From Rapana venosa (Eukaryota; Mollusca; Gastropoda; Neogastropoda; Muricidae): DNA of 64,000 nt. Made by a program: the position numbers and the translations under genes. The number at the start of each line of letters is the position of its first letter. Position 1 is the stretch's first letter. The stretch covers positions 5,462,160-5,526,159 of the forward strand of contig CM054155.1 of assembly GCA_028751875.1 (NCBI GenBank), written 5' to 3'. The notes below the pieces were generated by a model. It was not told where the DNA came from and ran no database searches. It was given only the letters and a program-made list of their open reading frames with translations. Positions 10,627-22,308 of this stretch are shown here, in pieces.

Positions 10627-13574
10627 TTGATTTAACCTTTCTTACTGAAACCTGGCTTAAACCACATGGACACGAACCAAAATTTAAAACAACTAACACC
10701 ACCTGGCTACAAAACCGTTTCTTTTCCCCCGACTCTCCCGTGGAGGTGGCATTGCCATCATTTATAAAGACATGTTGCAACCAGCTCTTTCTTTCAATCA
10801 AAACTTTCCTTTTTCACATGAATCCTTTGAAGTTTGCCAACTCAACCTCAACCTACCTGGCCATTCTATACCTTCTGTTGCCTCTACCGTCCACCTCCTA
10901 ACCGTAAGAACAATCTGACAGCTTCCCTTTTTCATCAAGAATTTCAGTCACTCCTTGACCACTATAGCCTCTCTTCCACTAAGCTCATAATTCTCGGTGA
11001 CTTCAACTTCCATTTTGACAACCAGTCTTCTCCTGATGTCAAACGTCTTTCTCTTTCTCTGTCAAATCAGTCTCTTTCTCAACTTGGTAAGTGAACAAAC
11101 ACACAGATCGGTCATATTTTAAACTGGTGATCCCCAATGCTTCGTTTAACCTTGTTACATCTGTCTCAGTCACTGATGAACTGCATTCTGATCATTCCGC
11201 CATTCTTTTCTTCCTCGAATCACAAAACCTGTAAGAAAAAGAAGTATGTTACCCACCGCAATCTTAAGGCCATGAACATTCAAACCTTCTCTTCACAAGC
11301 TATGGAACGCCTTTCGCAAACTTCTGACCACACTGACCCTCAGAACACTATAACACTGTCCTCCGCCAAATTACTTGACGAGCATGCACCTCCAATGACC
11401 ATCTCCTCCCTGACAGGCCCTGTGCGCCATGGTACACTTACGATATTTTGATGGCGAAACGCAAACGTCGGCGTCTAGAACGGCAGTGGCGGAAATCAAA
11501 AACTGATCAATAAACAGCTTCTCCGAAACAAACAAACAAAGTCAAATTTTTAATCCATTCAGCAAAGACAAATTATACTCTTCCAAGTTCTCTGCGCTAA
11601 ATCATAAAATCTCTGTTCACCCTCACCTCAAATCTTCTTGGATCTGCAAAAACAAGCCTCTTCCTACCACCAAGCCTGTCTGAACTTCCCTCCATCTTTT
11701 CTTCCTACTTTTCAGATAAAGTCCGCAAACATTCGCTCCGGACTGGATCAGAATCATTTCCCAGCCTGCACCTCTGATCCCAATTCACTGGCACTCCTCT
11801 TTTTCTTTCATCCACAAGCGAAAGCGAAAATCACAACAATTCTGAAAGAAATGACGATTAATCATGTGATCTTGATCCTATACCTGCTCCTGTCTTCTCA
11901 CAATGCCTTCCACAACTTGTACCCTCTGTTACCGAAATAGTAAACTCATCTCTTCTGTCAGGAATTTTTCCATCAGCTCTCAAAACCGCAATAGTCACAC
12001 CTCTACTAAAAAAGCATGACCTTGATCCCAACATTTTAAAGAATTACAGACCTGTCTCTAACTTACCTTTCATCTCCAAAGTACTTGAAAAAGTTGTTCT
12101 AAAACAACTCAACAACCACCTTCATTCCAATAATATCCTTTCCCCTTTTCAATCTGCCTATCGCGCCAACCACAGCACCGAAACCACCCTAGTGCACACT
12201 TTAGATACACTTTTACTCGCTGCTGATGCAGGGAAAATATCCCTTCTCACTCTTCTCGACCTATCTGCTGCCTTTGACACTATAGATCACTCAATTCTTC
12301 TTTCTCGCCTCCAGAACATGTTTGGTATTAATGGCACTGCCCTCACCTGGTTTAGTTCATACCTCACAAACCGATACCAGAAAGTTATTGTCAGCAAAAT
12401 TCAATCAAAACCTGTCAAACTGGAATGTGGAGTCCCACAGGGATCAGTTCTGGGTCCTCTTCTCTTCACTCTTTACACTGCTCCACTCTCACACATAATA
12501 AACCATCATATTGATCATCATTTCTATGCTGATGACACTCAGCTTCAATGTAGCAATACCCTTGAAAATCTGCCTTCCCTCCTGACAAATATGGCCCACT
12601 GCCTTCTAGACATTCAAAACTGGATGACTCAAAATAAGTTACAGCTAAATGCCGATAAAACGGAAGCCATGCTCATGGGGACCAAACATAAACTTTCCTC
12701 CATCACAACGACTTCAGTGGAATTCAGCAATACGTCGGTTCCTCTGTCCAGCTCTGTGAAATATCTAGGTGTGGTTCTTGACAACACACTCTCTATGAAA
12801 AAATTCATCACCCAGACCTGCCAGTCTTGCTACTATCAATTACGGCGCATAAGTGCAATTCGCAAGTATCTGTCTTCTGAAGCAACTCCAAACTTGTCAC
12901 ATCTCTCATTCTCTCTCGACTGGACTACTGTAATTCTCTCTTGGCTGGTTTGCCGGCATCATCCATCTACTCCCTTCAACGCATACAAAACTCTGCAGCT
13001 CGACTGGTCCTTAGAAAGAAAAAATCTGAACACATCACTCCTATTTTGCGATCACTTTACTGCTGCCTATTTCACAAAGAATAAATACAAGATTAATACC
13101 CTCTGTTTCAAATGTCTCCAAAAATCTGCTCCCTCTTATCTCTGTAACTGTCTTCACCTGCACACTCCGTCCCGTTCCCTTCGTTCAGCTGTAGATACGT
13201 TGTGCTTTCGGACACCCAGATTTAAACAAACCACTGTTGGCCGTCGCTCTTTCTCTGTTTCCGGTCCCTCCACATGGAACGACCTCCCTCTTCCACTTCG
13301 CCAAAAGCCTTCATTTGATTCTTTCAAATCTAGCCTCAAAACGCACTTATACTCAAATCGAGATCTTCCCCTGTTATCTGTTCCTACTTCTCAATAGCTG
13401 CCTTCACCTCCACCACCCCCACCTAAGTGTGTTGTGTATATAAATTTGATATTTGTTTATCTTGATATTTATGGCTGGTTTCATGCGTGTGAATGATTTG
13501 AATGCAAGCGCTTTGATTTGTTTACTTTGCAAGATTCAGCGCTATATAAATTCCATACATTATTATTATTATTA

Positions 13575-13607
<33 letters not shown>
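10627..13607 (+). mobile_element. L2/CR1-type LINE nested in the 30-bp satellite, 5'-truncated
   Basis: The satellite stops at TGTACAAT (10620-10627) and resumes with ACAATGTAC at about 13608. Between them is a LINE beginning inside an apurinic endonuclease domain (LTFLTETWL; later LIILGDFNFHF near 11000). An open reverse transcriptase follows, then a 3' region ending GCGCTATATAAATTCCATAC and an ATT-type microsatellite. The endonuclease part is broken by frameshifts; the RT part is open. Flanks share TACAAT, but the satellite itself makes this weak as a target duplication. Confidence 0.9.
11940..13397 (+). CDS. Reverse transcriptase ORF of the L2/CR1-type LINE
   Basis: An open frame of about 485 codons from the end of the preceding stop. 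RT motifs appear in order: [65 protein letters not shown] (catalytic YADD at 12525-12536), LNADKTEAM and [12 protein letters not shown]. These are the standard blocks of a non-LTR RT. The C-terminal ~150 residues look frameshifted compared with the likely original: the fragment at 39341 shows the alternative frame with [18 protein letters not shown]. It has no start codon of its own because it is the downstream part of a longer polyprotein. Probably inactive, since the endonuclease is frameshifted and the 5' end lost. Confidence 0.85.
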   Translation, partial: VNSSLLSGIFPSALKTAIVTPLLKKHDLDPNILKNYRPVSNLPFISKVLEKVVLKQLNNHLHSNNILSPFQSAYRANHSTETTLVHTLDTLLLAADAGKISLLTLLDLSAAFDTIDHSILLSRLQNMFGINGTALTWFSSYLTNRYQKVIVSKIQSKPVKLECGVPQGSVLGPLLFTLYTAPLSHIINHHIDHHFYADDTQLQCSNTLENLPSLLTNMAHCLLDIQNWMTQNKLQLNADKTEAMLMGTKHKLSSITTTSVEFSNTSVPLSSSVKYLGVVLDNTLSMKKFITQTCQSCYYQLRRISAIRKYLSSEATPNLSHLSFSLDWTTVILSWLVCRHHPSTPFNAYKTLQLDWSLERKNLNTSLLFCDHFTAAYFTKNKYKINTLCFKCLQKSAPSYLCNCLHLHTPSRSLRSAVDTLCFRTPRFKQTTVGRRSFSVSGPSTWNDLPLPLRQKPSFDSFKSSLKTHLYSNRDLPLLSVPTSQ

Positions 13608-13608
<1 letters not shown>

Positions 13609-14408
13609 AATGTACTTGGAAAGATATTGTAGGTGTACCATGTACGTGCAGAGCTATCCTAGGTGTACAATGTACGTGCAGATCTATCCTAGGTGTACAA
13701 TGTACGTGCAGATCTATCCTAGGTGTACAATGTACGTGCAGATCTATCCTAGGTGTACAATGTACGTGCAGATCTATCCTAAGTGTACAATGTACGTGCA
13801 GATCTATCCTAGGTGTACAATGTACGTGCAGATCTATCCTAGGTGTACAATGTACGTGGAGAGCTATCCTAGGTGTACAATGTACGTGGAGAGCTATCCC
13901 AGGTGTACAATGTACGTGGAGAGCTATGGTAGATGTACAATGTACGTGGAGAGCTATTGTAGGTGTACAATGTACGTGGAGAGCTATTGTAGATGTACAA
14001 TGTACGTGGAGAGCTATTGTAGGTGTACAATGTACGTGGAGAGCTATTGTAGATGTACAATGTACGTGGAGAGCTATTGTAGGTGTACAATGTACGTGAA
14101 GAGTATTGTAGGTGTCAATGTACGTGGAGAAACTATTGTAGGTGACAATGTTTGGAGAGCTATTGTAAGTGTACAATGTACGTGGAGAAACTATTGTAGG
14201 TGTACAATGTACGTGGAGAGTATTGTAGGTGTACAATGTACGTGGAGAGCTATTGTAGGTGTACATTACGTGGAGAGCTATTGTAGATGTACAATGTATG
14301 TGGAGAGCTATCCTAGGTGTACGGTGTATGTGGAGAGCTATCCCAGGTGTACAATGTGCGTTCAGAGGTATCCCAGGTGTACAATGTACATGCAATGCTA
14401 TGCTAGGT

Positions 14409-14410
<2 letters not shown>
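13608..14410. repeat. 30-bp satellite, block 2, about 27 copies
   Basis: Same unit as block 1, continuing on the other side of the LINE. The copies at 13680-13850 are a homogenised subfamily (GTGCAGATCTATCCTAGG). From about 14100, units with 1-3 bp deletions appear. Confidence 0.95.
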
Positions 14411-14477
<67 letters not shown>

Positions 14478-14535
14478 TATGGAATTTATATAGCACTGAA
14501 TCTTTTAAAGCACCAAATCAAAGCGCTCAGATGAC
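14411..14535 (-). mobile_element. (AAT)22 plus orphan LINE 3' tail
   Basis: About 66 bp of AAT repeats and then GTATGGAATTTATATAGCAC and AATCAAAGCGCT, the reverse complement of the L2-like LINE end. It interrupts the satellite. Confidence 0.8.
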
Positions 14536-14554
14536 ATTTTTAAAAAGTATTTTG

Positions 14555-14790
14555 TTAATTTTTTATATATATCCACGATAATGGAATAAGCACTCATGTG
14601 CTTTTTTCCCCCCATCAGTCCCCCTGTGTATGCGGTGTTGTAAATTTTGTCATCTGTTCCCACCAGCACACAATGGCCTACTCTTTCGAAAAGCGGAGCA
14701 GGATTTAAGGTGTGCCCAAGATGTTCTGCATGCGTTCGCACACAGGGCCTCGGTTTATAGTCTCATCCGAAGGACTTTGGAGACAGATTT
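14555..14790 (-). mobile_element. SINE family A fragment
   Basis: From the tail (CCACGATAATGGAATAAGCA) to CATCCGAAGGACTTTGG; the tRNA head is absent. Satellite units resume directly after it. Confidence 0.85.
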
Positions 14791-15850
14791 GCTTTGGTGT
14801 ACAATGTACGTGGAGGATATCTTAGGTGTACAATGTACGTGCAGAGCTATCTTAGGTGTACAATGTGCATGGAGAGCTATCTTTGGTGTACAAAGCACTT
14901 TGAAAGATACCTAAGTTTACAATGTAGGCTACGTGGAGAGCTATCGTAGGTATACAATGTACATGGAAAGCTGTCATAGGTGTACAATGAAAGATAGAAC
15001 AAGTTTACAAAGTATGTGTTGAGCTTTTGTAGATGTACGAAGTACACAAAATGCTACCGTATGTGCACAAAGTACATAGAGAGCTATCGTAGGTTACAAT
15101 GTACGTGGAGAGCTATCCCAGGTGTACAATGCACGTGCAGAGCTATCCTAGGTGTACAATGTACGTGGTGGGCCATCTAAGATGTACAATGTACCTGGAG
15201 AGGCAAACTAGGTGTACATAGCATATAGAGTGTTATCTAAAGTATACAATGTGCGTGTTGATCTATCCTTGGAGTGCAACGTACCAGAGAGCTATCTTAG
15301 GGGTACTTTGTACCTGAGGAGCTTTCTAGTGTGTATGCAAAGTATGTAGGGAGTTTACCTATGTGTACAAAGAAAATGGTGAGCTACTTTAGGTGTAAAA
15401 ATACATACAAAGCTATCATATCATAGCTGTATGCAGTATGTGGAGAGCTCTCTTAGGTATACAATAATATAGGTACAAAACTGTCTTAGCTGAAGACAAT
15501 ATTCAATAATATAGGTTTAAAAAAAACTGTCTTAGCTGAAGACAATATTCAATAATATAGGTTAAAAACTGTCTTTGCTGAACAATATACAGGTAAAAAA
15601 CTGTCTGAGCTGAAGACAATGCACCGAAAGCTATGCTAGGTGCACAAAGTACTTAGAACAGTAAACTAAGTGGGCACTGTCTATGGAGAGCTATCCAAGG
15701 TATACAATGGACATGGAGAGTCATCATAGGTGTACAATATACTTGGAGAGCCATCCCAGATGTACAAAGTACATGGAGAGCCATCACAAGTGTAAAATAA
15801 CTATACATGGATATCTATCTTAGGTATACAATGTACCTGATAGCTATATC
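14791..15850. repeat. Degenerate 30-bp satellite, block 3
   Basis: Recognisable TGTACAATGTAC...GAGAGCTATC units, heavily diverged, with unit length drifting around 30. At 15455-15625 a different ~50-60-bp unit (AACTGTCTTAGCTGAAGACA) is tandemly repeated about three times. Confidence 0.8.
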
Positions 15851-16024
15851 CTCGAAATAAAAGATTTTGATTGATTGGTTGATACATTCAAACAGTGTGA
15901 AGGACTTACAGCACAAAATAATGCATTCAGTAGTACAATCCTAGCTTTGGTTAATTTGAAATATGGAGGTCATGTCAGTGGGAACTTGTGTCATTGTGAC
16001 CATGTGTTGTTGTGACCATTTTCC

Positions 16025-16662
16025 GTGTGTGTCAAGTCAAGTCAAAATGATTTTTATTGAGGGTAAAAGATTAAGTTTACTCAACTTTTTTTCATCCTGC
16101 CCTCACAAAAGGGGGTGGGGGGGGGGGGGTGGGGGTGGGAATCAAGAAAATTGACATATAAAAGCATTCAAAAGACGATGCTCATACATGTTGAAAAAAA
16201 TATGAGGATTTTTTAAAAATTCAGAGTAACAAAACATGATAAAGCAAATCAAGACAGTATAACATAAGCTCAAGTCATACAGACAAATGAAGAAAATAAA
16301 AAAAATAACATGACCTACAAAACATAATAAAACAAAACCAAGACAGTGTAACATAAGTTTAAGGCATACAGACAAATAAAGAAAATGCAAAATAACAAGG
16401 GTAGGAATAACAACAAAGCAGCCAATGTAAGGTAATCTCGAGTATAAAAGTGGACTTAAAATTTGTCCATCAGATGTTTCTTTAAGAGTTTCTTGAATAT
16501 TTGTTTCGAAGGAGCTGATTTTAAATTTAAAGAGATAGGTAGACTATTCCACACTGTTCTTCCTGAATAAGCAAGGCTTGACTTACAGAGATTGTTATGG
16601 GGCCTGGGCAAAAACAATCTATGGGTAGGTTTGTTTTTATTAAGGGCAAAATCTTTCACCAT
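16025..16662 (-). mobile_element. LINE 3' fragment with TTGAC-type tail
   Basis: The minus strand encodes LAYSGRTVWNSLP followed by KQIFKKLLKKHLMDKF and a stop. This matches the conserved R-x-x-x-x-W-N-x-L-P ... F-K-x-x-L-K block at the end of CR1/L2/jockey-like LINEs. A 3' untranslated stretch follows, ending in ACTTGACTTGAC. The same tail occurs at 42505-42610. Confidence 0.7.
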
Positions 16663-16777
16663 TTTCTTTGGGGCTTTTCCGTTTAGTAATCATAATTATT
16701 GTACATTCATAGACACTTGTGTGTGTGTTGTTGTTGACTTCAATTTTATGTCTGCTCACTTCTAGTGATATTAGACG

Positions 16778-16815
<38 letters not shown>

Positions 16816-16990
16816 TGTATCTTGCCAAAAAGCACATGGGTGCTTATTCACTATCCTTGAAATAAAGAATTTGATTTGGTTTGAGTGTCCTGCCGAATTA
16901 GGAGTAAGCCTGTAATTATTGCTATTATGATTGAAGCTTAACACCTAACTGCGGTTTGAGGCCTGTATCATAAACACAGAGTTGCCTCCA
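16663..16990. other. Spacer upstream of ICE1
   Basis: Holds a TG run (16783-16813) and a short SINE-A tail remnant (CTTATTCACTATCCTTGAAATAAAG, in two pieces, 16815-16870). No gene. Confidence 0.6.
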
Positions 16991-16997
16991 CCTTGCC

Positions 16998-17005
16998 CCG
17001 GAAGT
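16998..17005 (+). promoter_or_regulatory. Possible ETS-type site in a TATA-less ICE1 promoter
   Basis: CCGGAAGT lies 131 bp upstream of the ICE1 start codon in a locally GC-richer stretch that includes TTTCGCGC. No TATA box is seen nearby. ETS/GABP cores are common in promoters of housekeeping genes, so the placement fits, but an 8-bp match alone is weak. Confidence 0.3.
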
Positions 17006-17135
17006 CTTCCTTTCGCGCACGTTGTTCTGACGATAATGGTGTCCGTACAGCTTCTGAAGAAGGATAGCAACTGGGCTGTTGTATTCTGTGATTGCACACA
17101 TTTAGTGTGAAGGTTGCTGTTGATGAAAAGGGAAA

Positions 17136-17225
17136 ATGGATGACAATAATCACTTCTCATTAGATTTTCAAGCCTCTTCGTTTTCATTTGGAGAGTCATG
17201 TGTACAGTGCACGCGAAAGGACAAG
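17136..17225 (+). CDS. ICE1: ICE1 exon 1
   Basis: Thirty codons from ATG to a GTAAAG donor, ending in phase 0. The product begins MDDNNHFSL and ends CVQCTRKDK. The C-x-x-C sits where vertebrate ICE1 has a CQGC just before its coiled coil, which supports this as the true first coding exon. The ATG context AAAATGG is acceptable. Confidence 0.8.
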
Positions 17226-18004
17226 GTAAAGTGCAATGTTACCGGTACATGTTAAAGATAAGAAGTTGGCGTACGCAAACTTGGTCATCTTTTAAATTAT
17301 GTTTGTACATAGGCTCTCCATAACTTATATCACAATACGGGTTAGGCCTATTTAGGCTAGCCTAGACTATTGTACTTTAGGCCTAGGCTAGTTTATCATA
17401 CATAGGGCGTAGGTTAAGTAAAACAACCACTAGGCCTATCGCCTAGGCTATAGATAGGCCTAGGCCTATTAGTATTAGGTTTGTTTATTAACCATACTTA
17501 AGCTTTTTGAGTATTTTTAGGCCTAGCCTATAAGTAACAAGTTTATATCAGGACCGTTTAGGCGTACTGTTGTTCGAAGCCGCGTCGGTATCGCATCGCG
17601 TGGGGCCATTATAGCTTGTACTGTTGATATGAGTATACGGTATTTGGGAAATTGGAAAGTGTTATTGAGTCATATTAATAAGTTTATTTTATCATCACAC
17701 ACTTATGGATTTATGCCAAGTCGTCACTTTGTTTGGTACAAAAGCAAGTGGTTATTAAATTTCCAATAGTAGTTTTATGTTTGTTAATGCCTTGAAAGAG
17801 AAACTTGTAATAAAACAACCATGTAATTTTAAATGTGCCCTTTAAATTACCTCCCTTGTATTGTTATAATCACTTGTTACCTCTTTATCTATCTTGTAGT
17901 CTTGTAGACCCTAGAGGCACCACTGAAGATTTTGCAACCAGCTTCCTCTGAATAACATGATACTATTGTTAGTGTATGTGTCTGTGTGAGTGTGTCTGTC
18001 TCTA

Positions 18005-18044
<40 letters not shown>

Positions 18045-21000
18045 GTGTCTGTGTTGTGTCTATTACAGTATTAGTATTTATTTTATTTTTATATCGAGGA
18101 TAATAGAATAAGCACTTACATGCTTTTTTTATTATTTTTTGTATATCATGTGTGTTTGTGTGTGTGGGTGCGAACGTGCATGTGTGTGTGTGTGTGTGTG
18201 TGCGTTTGTGTGTGTGTTCTGTAACTGTAACTGTAAGTGTAACTGGAGTATTTTTGTCTGTCTGTCCATTTATAAAATATAAACTGTATAATTTTGTCAG
18301 TTTCTGTTGTTTTGAAACCAAAGCAATTACAATTATTTCATTGCCAGTGGCCACAAGCTCCACACCCATTTTGTCTTAGAATTTGGCTTGTGGATTCTAT
18401 TTTTGTTGTGTTGGTAAAATCTTATTGGTAGTACAATAGTGTTTGCAATGTTATTATTATATAATCCTAAATGCATGCACTCTTAGTCTTATGTTTTGTG
18501 TGTAGAATAAGCACTCGTGTTTTTTTTTACATACAGTCCCCGTGTGTATGCAGTTTTGTATTTTAACTGTTCCCACCAGCACACAATAGCCTACTGTTCT
18601 GAAAAGTAGAACAGGTTTTAACGCGCGTACAAGATGTTCTTAAATGCAGTTGAAATGGATAATTATGTGAAAGATTATATATGTATAAATTGCAAGTATT
18701 GCTACAATTGATGAATTGTGCTGATAGATAACTATCATATTTTGTTATACTTATATTGTTATAAATTAATATAAAAATTTATAAATGCTTTGTGTGTGTG
18801 GGTTTCTGCTACTTTGGAGTGTGTGTGCCTGCCAGCCTGAGAACATATATGTCTACCTGTGTATTCCCTCGTACCACTCGAGTTGACTCAACTGCTCGTT
18901 TATAATAATAATAATAATAATAATGTAAATAAATAATAATAATGATAATAGTAATAATAATGTTGATGTAAAGATAATGATGGATGATGATGATTATAAA
19001 AATTAATAGTAAATTGATAATGATGGTGATGGTGGTACTCCTCCTCCTCCTCTTACTACTACTACTACTACTACTACTACTACCTCTTCTACTGATTATG
19101 GTGATGTCTGTTGCAGGAGATACATCATTTGCGCTCAGAGCAGGCAAAGGATCGGGCCAACTTCAAAGTCCTCAAGACAAAAATTATTGCCACAGAGTGA
19201 GTTTACAGTCATTATCATTATGATTATCTTTTTCTTCCTTGCAAAAAAAAGAAGAGTTTTTAAAATGAAATATTTCTCAGATACTGAGATAGGAAAAGAA
19301 ATGGCCGCGTTAGAAGTGGACTGGGGCAGATAGCACAGTGGTCAATGTCAGGGCATTACAGATTAGCAATTTGAAGAAGTGAGAGCTTGGGTTTGAATCT
19401 GTGCTGAGCCATCTCATCTGTGTGAGGGGATAAATTTCTTCCTTCTCCTTCAGGCCCTTTGTATTCGAGAAAGAAACTGTCAACTGTGGTCCGTGTGTCT
19501 GTAGTCGTGTAGATCAATGCATACATGTATATATGCTTACACTGAAACTACAGTGAAAGCTGAGCCCATTTACCTTTTGTAGTTAACTAGAAGAGTAGGC
19601 CAGCTTTGTTGGGCAGTATAGATTGAAGGGAGCGGCATGGAAACAGCAGGACAGGATTGTCACAGAAGATAGGCATCAGCCAACAAAAAACAAAACAAAC
19701 CAACCAAAAAAGCCATAAAAAAATTGTACATTACTAGTCATTAGTATAGTAGGTTAACTAATCTTGACGTTTCAGTTAGGTTTCTTGTAGTGTGCCAGTG
19801 GCGTGAAGAAAAATTCTGAGTTTTGTAAAAAGGTAAAGGTAAAGGAGTCCCATAACCTATAACTTAGGGGAGCGAGGCGTCAGAGACCTCACTTCTCTAG
19901 GGCCAGCATATTGAGGGCGGCGCCCATCTCCTCTCCCTCGCTGCTTTACCTTCCCTGACTCTAAAGAGGGCAGGTACCCATTTACAGCTGGGTGAACTAG
20001 GGGAACTGTACTGAAGCCAAGGCACGCAAACGGTCACCCATCCAACTGGTAACCACACTCGACGCTGCTTAACTTGGCTGGGGGAAAGCGAGTGCTCATG
20101 AGTTGAGTTTTGTAGATCTAGTTAATTAGCTAGCTAGTGTGTGTGTGTGCATGTGCGTGTGTTAGGGTGGGGGCTGGGGGAGAAGAGGTGCAGACTGCAC
20201 ACTTTCAAAACTTCCACAGTTTCTGCTGAGGTTTTCTGTGGACTGAAGTATTGAATTTTTCCCCCAGGATTTTGAGCCAGTTTGTAGAGTAGAGGGAGAA
20301 GTGGGAGATCTCTCTATTTCCTTTTCATACATCATGTACATACATGTATACAGTATACAATGTGGATTTGTTCTTGGATAAAGACAGAGAAGATAGAACT
20401 ATCTGTTGCTCCTGCAGATTCAGTGGTTATCTTTTTCATACCTTTGTATACAGGTCTGTATACATGTAGGGGTGACGTGGGGGGTGAAGAACAGAATGTG
20501 TTTTGTTTTTCGTTTTATTGTTGGGTTTATTTTGGGGTGCTTTTTTGTTTTGGGCAAAGCACTTTAAGTGTCTGATGATGATTAATTGTTGCCTTTGATT
20601 TGTTTTCAGTCAAGTCCTGAGGAAGTTCAAGGCCAAGTCAGATGATATCCTTTGTTGTGATGTACAAAGTTAATGTTATTATTAATGTCGATATGAAGAC
20701 TTGATGTCTGGGAATATTACTAATGTCGATATGAAGACTTGATGTCTGGGAACTGGGATTATAAGTTGTGAAGATTTATTATTTCAATGGACAGAGAAAT
20801 TATTTGTAAGCCAAACTGTAAAGTTCTTGGAAATGTTTCTGAATTGCTTCATGAATATGTGAACTTGACATTTCTTTGTTTTAGCTCACATACTTACACT
20901 TTCTCTCCCTCTCTTTCTTTCCCTGTTCCGCCTTTTGGAGGAGTAGGCCATAAAGTGCAGGTAGGAATGGATTACAAACATTTCTTTAAACCCGCACATT

Positions 21001-21464
21001 GATGTCGTGTTTAGACATCATGCCAGAAGTTGGAATGCAGCTACCTGTAGGCAAAATGAATATGGACCACTAGGCGAGGAATGGGGAAAACCCAAACCAA
21101 ACAGAAAAGAAAGAAAAAACAACTTAAAAAAAAAATTGCATGCTTTTTATCAAACTACCTGAAGAATTTTGGCAGATGTTCAGCATTTTGAAAAATTGTT
21201 AGCCCTGATGTAGGATTTTAATGTTTGTCGTTTTCTTAAACACACACGCACCACACACACACACACACACACACCCTCACTCTCTCTCTCCTCTCTCTTC
21301 CCTCTCTCTCTCTCTCTCTCTTCTCTCTCTTTCTTTCTTCTTTCTCTCTCTCTCTTCACACACACTCACACACACACATGCACACGCAGACACACACAAA
21401 CACATTCATGTACTGACTCACAAGGATGCACACGTGTGTACGCAAGCACACATGTGCACACGCG

Positions 21465-21498
<34 letters not shown>

Positions 21499-21528
21499 TA
21501 TGTACACACACGTGTACTCACACACACA

Positions 21529-21605
<77 letters not shown>

Positions 21606-22267
21606 CATCTGTCTGTCTGTCTGTCTGTTTCTGTCTCTGTCTGTCTAGCTCTCTCTCCCTGTATCTCTGTCTGTCTGTCTTTTTTTAAAGTCCTTAATCA
21701 GGGCAAGGACCATATGAAAAAAAGTAAGTGAATGCTTATCTGTAACCCTTGAAAAATAAGAGTTATCTCTCTGTCTGTCTGTCTGTCTGCATATATACAT
21801 ATATATGGTAATCTGTACGTATGCATGTATATGTAATCAAAGCAGCAGTGATCCACTGCAGCTGTCCATTGTACATTGTGCGATGATCCTTAACTTGATG
21901 CACAGTGTAAGAAGCAGGCGAAGGAGATTGAAGAATGGGTTCGAAAATTCGAGAAAAGCCAGAGGTGAGTGTTGAAGAAAAACTAGTATCCATAGGTAAT
22001 TATGTGATTCATCAGATTTTGTTGTAGGTATTGAAGTGAATGAGCAAATAAATTTGATTTGCTGATTATGATTGTATTATTAGTATTACTGTTGAAACGT
22101 GTGTAATATAATTGGTCTGCTTTGACAGCATAAATTTGAATGTTCAATTTTGTTTGTAGATATTGAAATAAGTGTAGATGTGATAAATCAGTTGGTTTTG
22201 ATTGTAGAGATACATGGAATTTTCATTGTGTGCGTGTGTCTGTACATATATATCTAGATATGTATAG

Positions 22268-22308
<41 letters not shown>

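Noticed and set aside
20662..21905. Conventional GT-AG splicing of ICE1 intron 3
   Set aside because: It keeps frame, but the donor GTACAA is poor and it adds ILCCD in the coiled coil. The exact U12 donor and branch site 1.2 kb apart are far less likely by chance.
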